Below, one piece after another: positions 1 through 9,723 of a stretch of 64,000 nucleotides of DNA. A model generated the notes under the pieces. That model worked only from the letters and a program-made list of their open reading frames with translations. It had not been told where the DNA came from and made no database searches. The DNA is from Streptomyces rubellomurinus (GTDB taxonomy: Bacteria > Actinomycetota > Actinomycetes > Streptomycetales > Streptomycetaceae): the NCBI RefSeq assembly GCF_000961885.1, contig NZ_JZKH01000041.1, positions 1-64,000 on the forward strand, given 5' to 3'. How positions within the stretch are numbered: the first letter of the stretch is position 1; each line of letters opens with the position of its first letter. Both the position numbers and the translations under genes were made by a program.

Positions 1-173
1 GGGGGAGGGGGGGGGGGGGGTGGGGCGTGGGGGTGGGGCGGGGCGTCGGGGCGTGAACGGCGTACGGCCGGCCGGGGAGCGGGCTGCTCCCCGACCGGCC
101 GTACGGGTGGTGCGTGTGGTGCCTGTGGTTCCTGTGGTGCGTGCCGGACGCGCTGTGCCGGTCCGGCGCCGGC
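1..173. other. Window edge, G-rich non-coding stretch
   Basis: No gene is seen here. The first 50 bases are almost pure G with an uninterrupted run of 14 G at 7-20 and further G4-G5 runs. It could form G-quadruplexes and is also a place where sequencing or assembly errors are likely. The remainder holds the terminator of the efflux pump gene and a short GT-rich imperfect repeat at about 108-147. Confidence 0.6.
61..105 (-). terminator. Hairpin terminator of the efflux pump gene
   Basis: Arms of 20 bases (61-80 and 86-105) pair with one mismatch around a 5-base loop GGGCT. It lies about 70 bases past the stop codon of the MFS gene read on the minus strand. There is no U tract, which is usual for Streptomyces hairpin terminators. 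Confidence 0.75.
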
Positions 174-1721
174 TCAGTGCATCGCGACGCCGGAGGTCTC
201 GGACGGCAGGTCGCCGGGCTTGGCCTTGACCACGAAGAGCGCGACCAGCACGGCCACGGCGGCGAGCGCCGCGCCGACCACGAACCCGTGCGAGATGCCG
301 TGGGCGAGCACCGAGTTGGCCGCGTCGGTGTGCGGCGGGAACTCGCCCTTCTCCTGGAAGTAGGCCATCTGTTCCGGGGTGGCGGACTTCAGGAACCCGG
401 GGGCCTGGGCCTGGCCCTCGGCCTTGGCGTAGTGCGCGAAGACCGTGGTCAGGATCGAGAGGCCGAGCGAACCGCCGATCTGCTGCATCGAGTTGAGCAG
501 GCCGGAGGCGGCGCCGGTCTCCTCGCCGGGCACGCCGGCGACCGAGAGCAGCATCACCGGGACGAAGATCATGCCCATACCGAGGCCGAAGACCACCGTG
601 GGGCCGAGGACACCGTCCAGGTAGCCGCTGTCCTTGTTCATCTGGGTCAGCCAGCTGAGCCCGATGGTGACCAGCAGCGCGCCGCCCGCCATGAACGGCT
701 TCGGCCCCCAGGTGGTCTGGAAGCGGGAGGCGAGCTGCGCGGCGGTGATGATCGCCACGCTGATCGGCAGGAAGGCCACGCCGGCCCGCACCGGGCTGTA
801 GTTGAGCGGGCCCTGCACGAACAGGACGACGTAGAAGAAGATGCCGAACATGGCCGCGGCGATGCAGAGCATCATCACCAGGCCGCCGGTGCGGTTGCGG
901 TCGGCGAACAGGTGCAGCGGGGTGATCGGCTGGGCGGTGCGCTTCTCGACCACGATGAACGCGGCCATCAGGACGGCGCCGGCCGCGAAGGAGCCGAGGG
1001 TGATCGGGTCCGACCAGCCGTCCGAGGCGGCCCGGATGAAGCCGTACACCAGGCCGACCAGGCCGAGCGTCGAGGTGAGCGCGCCGGGCAGGTCGAACTT
1101 GCCGTCCTGGCGCTCGGACTCGGTGATGTAGCGCGGCGCGGCGATCGCGATCAGGATCGCGATCGGCACGTTGACGAAGAACACCCAGCGCCAGTTGAGG
1201 TACTCGGTGAGCACGCCGCCGGCCAGCAGACCGATCGCCGCACCCGAACCGGCCACCGCGGAGAAGACGCCGAACGCCTTGTTGCGCTCCGGCCCCTCCT
1301 CGAAGTTGGTGGCGATCAGCGCGAAGGCGGTCGGCGAGCAGATCGCGCCGCCGATGCCCTGCAGGGCGCGGGCGGCCAGCAGGAGGTTGCTGTCCTGGGC
1401 GAAGCCGCCGAGCAGCGAGGCCAGGCCGAACAGCAGGGTGCCGAGGATGAACATTCTGCGGCGGCCGAGGATGTCGCCCACCCGGCCGCCGAGCAGCAGC
1501 AGTCCGCCGAAGGTCAGCGTGTAGGCGTTGATCACCCACGACAGGTTGGTGGTCGAGAAGTTGAGCGCGTCCTTGATGTGCGGGAGCGCGATGTTCACGA
1601 TGGTGGCGTCGAGCACCACCATCAGCTGGGTGGCCGCGATGACGGCCAGGGTGATGCCCTTGCCGCGCGACTGGCGGCCCTGCGGTGGTGAGGTCTTCTT
1701 GAGCGTGTCGGTGATAGCCAC
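174..1721 (-). CDS. MFS multidrug efflux transporter, DHA2 (EmrB/QacA) family
   Basis: Product of 515 residues, the usual length for 14-helix DHA2 drug:H+ antiporters of the inner membrane. It has hydrophobic segments throughout, starting with VIAATQLMVVLDATIVNIAL at about residues 26-45, which contains the family motif LDxTIVNxALP in helix 1. The motif A-like stretch GGRVGDILGRRR follows helix 2 and the motif C region (GSGAAIGLLAGG) is in helix 5. The start is GTG at 1721 with a G-rich ribosome site upstream. It is divergent from a TetR regulator with two matched palindromes in the gap, so repression by that TetR is the simple reading. The substrate cannot be told from sequence; export of a toxic or antibiotic compound is inferred from the family. 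Confidence 0.9.
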   Translation of the reverse strand: MAITDTLKKTSPPQGRQSRGKGITLAVIAATQLMVVLDATIVNIALPHIKDALNFSTTNLSWVINAYTLTFGGLLLLGGRVGDILGRRRMFILGTLLFGLASLLGGFAQDSNLLLAARALQGIGGAICSPTAFALIATNFEEGPERNKAFGVFSAVAGSGAAIGLLAGGVLTEYLNWRWVFFVNVPIAILIAIAAPRYITESERQDGKFDLPGALTSTLGLVGLVYGFIRAASDGWSDPITLGSFAAGAVLMAAFIVVEKRTAQPITPLHLFADRNRTGGLVMMLCIAAAMFGIFFYVVLFVQGPLNYSPVRAGVAFLPISVAIITAAQLASRFQTTWGPKPFMAGGALLVTIGLSWLTQMNKDSGYLDGVLGPTVVFGLGMGMIFVPVMLLSVAGVPGEETGAASGLLNSMQQIGGSLGLSILTTVFAHYAKAEGQAQAPGFLKSATPEQMAYFQEKGEFPPHTDAANSVLAHGISHGFVVGAALAAVAVLVALFVVKAKPGDLPSETSGVAMH

Positions 1722-1813
1722 GAATGAGCCCCCTGCTGGCTACGTGCTCGGTGCTGGTGTTCAGCGCACCCGCCGGCCCTGGTGTGCTGCCCCGTGCCGG
1801 AGGGGCTGGGAGA

Positions 1814-1874
1814 GAACGGGATCGTTCACTAATCTGGGACGATAGCTTGGTCGTGATTGTGAACGCAAGCGTTC
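1814..1874. promoter_or_regulatory. Paired palindromic operators between efflux pump and tetR
   Basis: Two 14-base palindromes of the form GAACG-N4-CGTTC occur at 1814-1827 (GAACGGGATCGTTC) and 1861-1874 (GAACGCAAGCGTTC), centres 47 bp apart. The second ends 4 bases before the AGGAG ribosome site of tetR. Such a pair in a divergent tetR/efflux gap is typical of an autoregulating TetR repressor that also blocks the pump. Binding is inferred, not shown. Confidence 0.7.
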
Positions 1875-1891
1875 CTTAGGAGTGTTGAACG

Positions 1892-2728
1892 GTGGCGACG
1901 GAAAGACTGGTGCGGCGCCTGACGGCGGACCGGGCGTCCGGCCGGGCGTCCGGCCGGAAGTCCGGTCGGGCGGCCGCCGGACCGGCGGAGACGGCGGCGG
2001 TGTCGGAAGCGTCGCCGGAGGCGTCGTCGGGCGTGCCGTTGGGCATGCAGTCGGACGTGCAGTCGGAGGGGTCTGAGGTGTCAGTGGGCGCGAGACCGGC
2101 CCCGGCGGCCCTCTGTCCGGTGCGGGCGGCCCGTGAGGCGCTGGCCCGGCCGATGCGGCGCCGGGGCAAGGAGTTGGAGAACGCGATCTTCGACGCGACG
2201 CTCGATCAACTCACCTCCGGCGGTTACGCGCGGCTGACGATGGAAGGGGTCGCCGCAGCGGCGCGGACCGGGAAGGCCGCGCTGTACCGGCGCTGGGCGT
2301 CCAAGGTCGAACTCGTCATCGACGCCCTGGACTCCACTCTCCCACGCCCTCACGGGGTCCCCGACCTCGGGTCCGCCCGCGCCGAATTGCTGCAGCTCAT
2401 CGAGGTGTTCGCGGACGCGCTGAACTCCCGGGTGGGCAGCGCCATGCACGCGCTCATGGGGGAGCTGTCCCAGCAACAGGCCCAGGTGTTCAAGGACTTC
2501 ATCGTCCAGCGGGTGATCGAGCCGACCAAGGACACCATCCTGGACATCCTCCGCCGCGGCGCCGAGCGCGGCGACGCCCGGCCGGGTGCGGCCAACCCGA
2601 TGGTGGCGGACGTGGTGCCCGCGATGCTGATGTACCAGGTGAAAGTCGGCGGCCATGAGCACATGGCGCCGGACTTCGCGATCCGGCTGGTCGACGACGT
2701 GATGGTGCCGCTGATCCGGAACCCGTAG
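1892..2728 (+). CDS. TetR/AcrR family transcriptional regulator
   Basis: Product of 278 residues. The helix-turn-helix is at about residues 115-140 (LTMEGVAAAARTGKAALYRRW), followed by a helical ligand-binding domain with a C-terminal domain of the TetR_C_11 type seen next to DHA2 pumps. The GTG start at 1892 is supported by AGGAG at 1878-1882 with a 9-base spacer. This gives an unusual 90-residue low-complexity extension before the HTH, rich in Ser, Gly, Arg and Ala, including three ASGR-like units coded by a 12-bp tandem repeat at 1934-1969. A shorter protein from an internal ATG (2044) is possible. It is divergent from the efflux pump and probably represses both genes through the two GAACG-N4-CGTTC palindromes. 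Confidence 0.88.
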   Translation: MATERLVRRLTADRASGRASGRKSGRAAAGPAETAAVSEASPEASSGVPLGMQSDVQSEGSEVSVGARPAPAALCPVRAAREALARPMRRRGKELENAIFDATLDQLTSGGYARLTMEGVAAAARTGKAALYRRWASKVELVIDALDSTLPRPHGVPDLGSARAELLQLIEVFADALNSRVGSAMHALMGELSQQQAQVFKDFIVQRVIEPTKDTILDILRRGAERGDARPGAANPMVADVVPAMLMYQVKVGGHEHMAPDFAIRLVDDVMVPLIRNP

Positions 2729-2936
2729 CGGGGCGGCGCCGGTACCGGTTTCCCGGTCTGTCGGCCCCCCGTGCGCCGGCTCTCCGGTTCGTCGGCTCTC
2801 CGGTTCGCCGGCCGGGGGCGCGTCCGCCTGGGGTGGGCTCGCCCGGGTGCGTCCGCGCGGGGGCCGGCCGTCCGGCGAACCGGCCTTCGGCGCGACGGGC
2901 TTAGGCTGGAGGCTGTCCAGCTGAACGGAAACCGCC

Positions 2937-3635
2937 ATGCCCATCGTCCCCCCGACGCACTCCGTCGAACGCTCGCTCCGCCGGGCCGGCGCCAGGATCG
3001 TGGTCGGTCTGGACGAGGTCGGGCGCGGAGCCTGGGCCGGCCCGGTCACCGTGGGCGCGGCCGTGACCGGCCTGCGCCGGGCGCCCGAGGGGCTGACCGA
3101 CTCCAAGCTGCTCACCGAGCTGCGCCGCAAGGCGCTCGCCGCCGTCCTCGCCGACTGGGTCACCGCGTACGCGCTCGGGCACGCGTCCCCGCAGGAGTGC
3201 GACGAGCTCGGCATGACGGCCGCCCTGCGGCTGGCGGCCGTCCGCGCCCTGGAGGCGCTGCCGGTCGAACCCGACGCGGTGATCCTGGACGGCAAGCACG
3301 ACTACCTCGGCGGCCCCTGGCGGGTGCGCACGGTGATCAAGGGCGACCAGTCCTGCATCTGCGTCTCCGCGGCCTCGGTCCTCGCCAAGGTCCACCGCGA
3401 CACCATGATGGCCGAGTTGGGCGAGGGGCACCCCGCGTACGGCTTCGCCGACAACGCCGGCTACCCGTCCCCGGTGCACCGCGCCGCGCTGGAGGAGTAC
3501 GGCCCCACCGAGCACCACCGGCTCTCCTGGGCGTACTTGGACGCGCTGCCCCGGTGGCGTCATCTCAAGCGCGTCCGGGACGTCGGCGGCGCGGATCAGG
3601 CGTGCGCCGACGAACAGTTGACGCTCGGTTTCTGA
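2937..3635 (+). CDS. rnhB: Ribonuclease HII
   Basis: Cytoplasmic endonuclease of 232 residues that cuts the RNA strand of RNA-DNA hybrids and starts removal of single ribonucleotides from DNA. The signature [14 protein letters not shown] (residues 24-37) supplies the catalytic Asp26 and Glu27. The further acidic residues are seen in [11 protein letters not shown] and in the segment [21 protein letters not shown], which also fits the family. Length and motif order are normal. The ATG at 2937 follows GGAA with a suitable spacer. It is a single gene here; the next gene downstream starts 101 bases later from what looks like its own promoter. Confidence 0.96.
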   Translation: MPIVPPTHSVERSLRRAGARIVVGLDEVGRGAWAGPVTVGAAVTGLRRAPEGLTDSKLLTELRRKALAAVLADWVTAYALGHASPQECDELGMTAALRLAAVRALEALPVEPDAVILDGKHDYLGGPWRVRTVIKGDQSCICVSAASVLAKVHRDTMMAELGEGHPAYGFADNAGYPSPVHRAALEEYGPTEHHRLSWAYLDALPRWRHLKRVRDVGGADQACADEQLTLGF

Positions 3636-3736
3636 CGTTGCGTCGGGAATTGCCCCGGGTGGGCCGAGCAACTCCCCGGTGCCCAATGGGTGGGGCGCCC
3701 GTGCGCGTCCGACCGGCATTTGATAGATATCCGGGT

Positions 3737-4417
3737 ATGCCTGTCTTCCCCGAGGAGCCGGAGATTCACGAGAGCCTCCCGGGCCCCGGCGTTCCCTTCC
3801 CCCGCGAGTCGGACGCACAAGCCCTCCACACGCCCGCCACCGGCGGCGCGCCCGCCCCCGCAACCACCACCGTCGCCGCGCCGGCCATGGTGCCCGGCCC
3901 CCGCCCGGCACCCCCGCGCCCGGCCCCGCCGCGGGCCGCCGGCTCCGGCGCGCCGCCGCGGATCCCGAAGCCCGGCCCGGCGCCGCGCCGCCAGACCCCG
4001 GCCGCACCGCAGGTCGAGGTCCAGCGGATCGCCGCCACCCCGGCGCAGGCGCTCGACCGCGCCGACGAGGCGGTCGACCACCTGCTGGACGCCGGCCGCG
4101 ACCCGGGCCAGATCCTGGTCCTGACGGTCGGCGAGGCCCACCCCTGGCAGCAGCACGAGCTCTCCTTCGGCGAGGAGCGCTACTGGGCGCAGCTCGCCGA
4201 GGGCGGGGACGTCTTCTACGCGGACGCCGCGCTGGACCGCCCGGCCCGCCGCGAGGCGGTCGTCCTGGTGGCCAACGGAGGCCCGGCCGCCCGGTCCGCC
4301 GAGGCGTACGCCAAGGCGCTCGGCCACGCGACCGCGCTGCTCGTGGTCTGCGGGGACGCCGGCCCGGCCGCCACCGGTAAGGCCGCAGCCGCACCGGGGC
4401 GCCGGGTCAACGCCTGA
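3737..4417 (+). CDS. Hypothetical protein with Pro/Ala-rich N-terminal half
   Basis: Product of 226 residues. Residues 1-95 are low complexity, dominated by Pro, Ala and Arg, and likely disordered. Residues about 95-215 form a compact domain beginning VEVQRIAATPAQALDRADEAVDHLL, with a predicted beta strand QILVLTVGEAHPW, then ELSFGEERYWAQL and VFYADAAL, and ending in AVVLVANGG and ALLVVCGD. I recall this type of domain in actinobacterial hypothetical proteins and it loosely resembles the C-terminal part of UvrD-like helicases, but no helicase motif is present, so the role is unknown. ATG 3737 has no ribosome site; a TAGATA box at 3724-3729 would place the transcript start at about the ATG, so it may be leaderless. 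It converges on the next minus-strand gene. Confidence 0.75.
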   Translation: MPVFPEEPEIHESLPGPGVPFPRESDAQALHTPATGGAPAPATTTVAAPAMVPGPRPAPPRPAPPRAAGSGAPPRIPKPGPAPRRQTPAAPQVEVQRIAATPAQALDRADEAVDHLLDAGRDPGQILVLTVGEAHPWQQHELSFGEERYWAQLAEGGDVFYADAALDRPARREAVVLVANGGPAARSAEAYAKALGHATALLVVCGDAGPAATGKAAAAPGRRVNA

Positions 4418-4418
4418 C

Positions 4419-4464
4419 CGTCTGAGGCCCGACCGGCCGACCGCCTGAGGCCCGACCGGCCGAT
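4419..4464. repeat. 23-bp tandem repeat
   Basis: Two copies of a 23-base unit (4419-4441 and 4442-4464) differ at two positions; a third partial copy begins at 4465. They sit just after the stop codon of the 226-residue hypothetical gene and before the terminators. Confidence 0.7.
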
Positions 4465-4473
4465 CGCCTGACC

Positions 4474-4554
4474 GGTCGGCCGCAGCCGACCACCCGGGCC
4501 CGGGGCCGCCACGGCACCGGGCCCGCTGGCCGTCCCGCCGCGCCCGCGGGACGG
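4474..4554. terminator. Cluster of three hairpins between convergent genes
   Basis: Perfect stems: GGTCGGC (4474-4480) with GCCGACC (4485-4491) around CGCA; GGGCCCGG (4496-4503) with CCGGGCCC (4517-4524); CCGTCCCGC (4530-4538) with GCGGGACGG (4546-4554). They lie between the ends of a plus-strand gene (4417) and a minus-strand gene (4605) and probably terminate both. Confidence 0.7.
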
Positions 4555-4604
4555 GCGGACGGGCTTCCCGGGTGTGCGCGCGGGCCGCTCGGCGCGGTCC
4601 CGGC

Positions 4605-5336
4605 TCAGCGGGTGCCCGTGCGCCGGGCCGGCTCGACGGCCGCCACCCGGGCCGGGGCCCAGGGCAGTTCGGCGGGACGCTCGGACGGGCGGGCGCGCTG
4701 CGGCCCGTCCGCGCGCCTGACCTGCCCGGCGGCCTGCTGCCGGGCGCGGTGGCTGCGCGGGGAGTCGTCGAGCGCCGAGCGCGGCGGCAGCTCCGTCACG
4801 GTGTGCACCGGCCCGTCCGCCCACGAACCCGCGTGCGGATTGCGTCCGCTCCGCCCGTCCCCGAGGATCTGCCACCCCGCCGGGGTGAGCCCGATGTACG
4901 CGCCGCAGCGCAGGCCGTGCAGCACCGAGGCGTCCCGCAGCGCCCACATCCAGGCGCCGTCCTGTTCCGTCCAGCCGGGCGCGCCCTCGCGGCAGCGCAG
5001 CACGACGGCGGTGCGGGTCGGCCGGGCGAGCCGCAGGTCGTGCGGGATGATCCGGCGCAGGTGGGCGAGCAGGGTGTTGCGGTGCTGCCAGCCGTCGCTG
5101 TCGTGCGGCCAGGGAGCGAAGGAGGCCGAGGCGGCGAGGTGGTGGAGCGCGTCCAGGACGGCGACCACGACCGTGCCCGGTTGGGGGAGGTGCCGCTGGT
5201 GCAGCTCCAGGACGAACTCGCGCGGATCGCGCAGCAACGGAATCCCCGAGGCGGTCCAGGTCTCCAGGTCCAGCAGCCGTCTGGGCGCCGAACTCCGGGC
5301 GAGGGGATGTGGACCTCGGTCGATGCCGTTGATCAC
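4605..5336 (-). CDS. Hypothetical protein, 243 residues
   Basis: I do not recognise a named family. The first 165 residues look like a folded, mixed alpha/beta cytoplasmic protein (for example REFVLELHQRH, GTVVVAVLDALHHLA, TAVVLRCREGAPGW, GLTPAGWQILGDG). The C-terminal 75 residues are Arg/Pro/Ala rich and likely disordered. There is no signal peptide or membrane helix. The GTG start at 5336 is preceded by a strong AAGGAGG whose spacer is only 3 bases. It sits between rnhB's neighbour and the recQ-type helicase, a position where I recall an equally uncharacterised gene in other Streptomyces, so it is probably conserved in the family. No function is claimed. Confidence 0.75.
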   Translation of the reverse strand: MINGIDRGPHPLARSSAPRRLLDLETWTASGIPLLRDPREFVLELHQRHLPQPGTVVVAVLDALHHLAASASFAPWPHDSDGWQHRNTLLAHLRRIIPHDLRLARPTRTAVVLRCREGAPGWTEQDGAWMWALRDASVLHGLRCGAYIGLTPAGWQILGDGRSGRNPHAGSWADGPVHTVTELPPRSALDDSPRSHRARQQAAGQVRRADGPQRARPSERPAELPWAPARVAAVEPARRTGTR

Positions 5337-5720
5337 GATCCTCCTTCCTGGCCCGAGGGCAGGCGGGTGTCCGGGTACGCCGAAGGACAGGTCCTGCGGA
5401 CCGGGCTTTGGGTACTCTCCGATTCTCGCGGCATCGGGGGTGAAGCGGCAATGACGAAATGATGAACGCCATCAGATGGCTCTGTGTCCGGCACATCCGG
5501 GCCGCCACCCTCCGTGTGGCGCGCGCCCAGGAGTCGACCTTGATCCGGGCCGCTCGGAGCACACGCTGAACCGCCTGTCGCATGGTGACTGCTCCCTTCC
5601 GTCCGAGTGCCCTGTGTGATCGAAATCGCTCGGCCTGCGCCTCTCTCCTAGGCCGTTCGAGTGAGGGTTGCCCTCCGGTACCTCCTGTTCTGTCACTCCC
5701 GCCCGCTCACTCCCTCCCGG
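5337..5720. other. Gene-poor interval with one possible short ORF
   Basis: This 384-base interval separates the 243-residue gene from the recQ-type gene, both on the minus strand. A minus-strand ATG at 5581-5583 has a good ribosome site (GGGAG, 8-base spacer) and would begin MRQAVQRVLRAARIKVDSW. Its frame stays open into the next gene, but codon third positions lose their G/C bias after about 35 codons, so a coding role is doubtful. The same GTCACCATGCG start context recurs at 45398. Confidence 0.4.
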
Positions 5721-7925
<2,205 letters not shown>

Positions 7926-8144
7926 GTAACCCCTAGCCCCCGACAGGGGGCGAATGCCGATCGCGGTGGGGAGTGGAATGTGGGGTGGAGGCAATCCGTT
8001 CATCCGCTGAACGCCTGTCAAAATTCATTCGACGGAGCGGGTTTGGTGTACTCCGAACGAGCGAAGAGGAATTCGGGGCCGGAGTTATCCACAGGAAAAC
8101 GAATGCTTCGGCGGCGGCGTCGGATCCCGCGCACTCTTGCGGCC
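7926..8144. promoter_or_regulatory. Divergent promoter region of recQ-type helicase and DUF4192 gene
   Basis: About 219 bases, locally AT-richer than the surroundings. On the minus strand TTGACA (8021-8016) followed after 17 bases by CGGATT (7998-7993) is a plausible housekeeping promoter for the helicase gene, 70 bases before its ATG. No convincing promoter was picked for the plus-strand gene. Confidence 0.35.
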
Positions 8145-9692
8145 ATGAACGCGATGAACAACGAACACGTCATCCTGTCCCTCGGCCCGGCCTCCGGCCA
8201 CCGGCCGGTGATCATGCGGGGCCCGGCCGACATGGCCGAGCTGCTGCCCTACTTCCTGGGCTTCTACCCCGACGACAGCATCGTCGCGGTCGGGCTCCAG
8301 GGCCCCGACCTGCACCAGGGCGGGGTGATCCGGGCCGACCTCCCGGACGCCCCCGCGCTGTGGCCCACCGCGGCGGACGAGACGGCCGCCCTGCTGGTCG
8401 CGCTCTCCGAGCGGCACGGCAGCCGCCCGCTGCAGGTGCTCGTCTACCTCTGCCGGGACTCGGCCGCTCCGCACTCCCCGCCGGCGGTGGACGACCTGCG
8501 GCCGCTGTCGGACCACCTCCGCGCCGCCTTCGGGCGCAGGGGAGTGGCGGTCAAGGAGTCGCTCTGCGTCTCGGACGGCCGCTGGTGGTCCTTCCTCTGC
8601 CGCGGCGAGGGCTGCTGCGATCCGGCCGGCAACCCGGTGCGCAGCGGCCCCGACCCGGGCCCGGCGGCCGCCGCCGCGACCGTCGCCGGGCTGGTGCCGC
8701 GGGGCAGCCGGAAGGCGATCGTCGCCGGGCTGGCCCCGATCGGCCCGCCGGGGGCGAGCGCCCAGCGCGAGGCCCTGGACCGGGTGGCGGCCGCCGCGCG
8801 CGCCATCACCCCCGAGCAGGGTGCCGCTCTGCTCGACCAGGTCTTCGCCGAGTTCGCGGCCGGTGCCCGGGAGGTCGACGAGGAGCGGGCGGCCCGGTTG
8901 CTGGTCGCCCTGCGGGACCGCCGGACGCGGGACCGCGGCGTCGAGTACGCCAGGCCCGCCGAACTGGCTCCCGCCGAGCGGCTCTGGCGGTTCCTCGCCC
9001 GGCGTGCCGTGCCGCCGTACGAGGAGTGCGCGGCCGCCCCGCTGACCTTGCTGGCCTGGGCCTCCTGGGTCGCCGGGGACTCGGCGACGGCCCGCGTCGT
9101 GCTCGGCCACGTCCTGCGGCTCGCCCCCGGCTACCTGCTGGCGGAGCTGCTGTACGAGTCGCTGAACGACGGTCTGGCACCCGAGGCGCTGATGACCGCC
9201 GTGGAGGCCCAGCGGCGCCGGCGGGAGGAGCGCCCGCCCGGTCCGCCGCGGCCCGCCGACCGGCCGCAGCCGCCCGAGGTGCCCGAGGTGCCCGAAGCGC
9301 CCGAGGCGTCGGAGGCACCGGAGCCGGGTGACGCGCCCACCGGGCCGCCCGATCCGGCGCCGGGCGGGCACCGGCGCCGGCGGGGCGCCCGGCGGAAGGG
9401 GGCGGCGGCAGCGCCTCGGCCGGGCCCGGGTGCGCCCGTGACCGAGGGGCCCGCCGGGCCGGCTCCGGAGGCCGGCGGGGCGGGGCCGGTCGCCCTGCTC
9501 CCGGAGCCCGGGCCGCTGGCCGGGGAGGCGAGGGTGGCCGAACGGCGGCTCACCCGGGGCGTTCGGCTCGGCCGGTCGGCCGCCTGCACGTCCGCCGCCG
9601 AGCACCCGGCCGCCGCGACCGGGTCCGGTACCGGCCTGCCCCGGTGCCGTGGCTCCCGGCGGGACGCGAGAGGGGGCCGCCATGCGCGCTGA
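8145..9692 (+). CDS. DUF4192 domain-containing protein
   Basis: Product of 515 residues. The N-terminal 350 residues match the pattern I recall for DUF4192, an actinobacterial family of unknown function: VILSLGPASGHRPVIMRGPADMAELLPYFLGFYPDDSIVAVGL near the start, then VLVYLCRD and SDGRWWSFLCRGEGCCDPAGNPV, and later LLAWASWVAGDSATARVVLGHVLRLAPGYLLAELL. The last 160 residues are Pro/Glu/Ala/Gly rich and probably disordered, with several PEVPEAPEA-like units. No signal peptide. ATG 8145 and ATG 8154 are both possible; neither has a strong ribosome site. It is divergent from the recQ-type helicase, and this neighbour pair is conserved in Streptomyces as I recall, but no function follows from that. 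Confidence 0.85.
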   Translation: MNAMNNEHVILSLGPASGHRPVIMRGPADMAELLPYFLGFYPDDSIVAVGLQGPDLHQGGVIRADLPDAPALWPTAADETAALLVALSERHGSRPLQVLVYLCRDSAAPHSPPAVDDLRPLSDHLRAAFGRRGVAVKESLCVSDGRWWSFLCRGEGCCDPAGNPVRSGPDPGPAAAAATVAGLVPRGSRKAIVAGLAPIGPPGASAQREALDRVAAAARAITPEQGAALLDQVFAEFAAGAREVDEERAARLLVALRDRRTRDRGVEYARPAELAPAERLWRFLARRAVPPYEECAAAPLTLLAWASWVAGDSATARVVLGHVLRLAPGYLLAELLYESLNDGLAPEALMTAVEAQRRRREERPPGPPRPADRPQPPEVPEVPEAPEASEAPEPGDAPTGPPDPAPGGHRRRRGARRKGAAAAPRPGPGAPVTEGPAGPAPEAGGAGPVALLPEPGPLAGEARVAERRLTRGVRLGRSAACTSAAEHPAAATGSGTGLPRCRGSRRDARGGRHAR

Positions 9693-9723
9693 CCTCCTCG
9701 CGCCCCCGCCGGGGCGGTGGGCG

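Noticed and set aside
7..20. Telomere or origin-like feature from the G-run at the window start
   Set aside because: A single G homopolymer without palindromes is not like Streptomyces telomeres, and the neighbouring genes are core chromosome.
114..1691. Plus-strand open frame of 525 codons opposite the efflux pump gene
   Set aside because: Its product is Arg/Glu/Gly/His low-complexity typical of the antisense frame of GC-rich coding DNA; the minus-strand MFS protein has clear family motifs.
2771..3634. 5' part of the long frame that ends at 4417
   Set aside because: It overlaps rnhB in another frame and is Arg/Pro-rich; only the part from ATG 3737 has coding character.
5472..5696. Minus-strand 74-codon frame
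   Set aside because: Mixed codon third positions, no family resemblance and no clear ribosome site.
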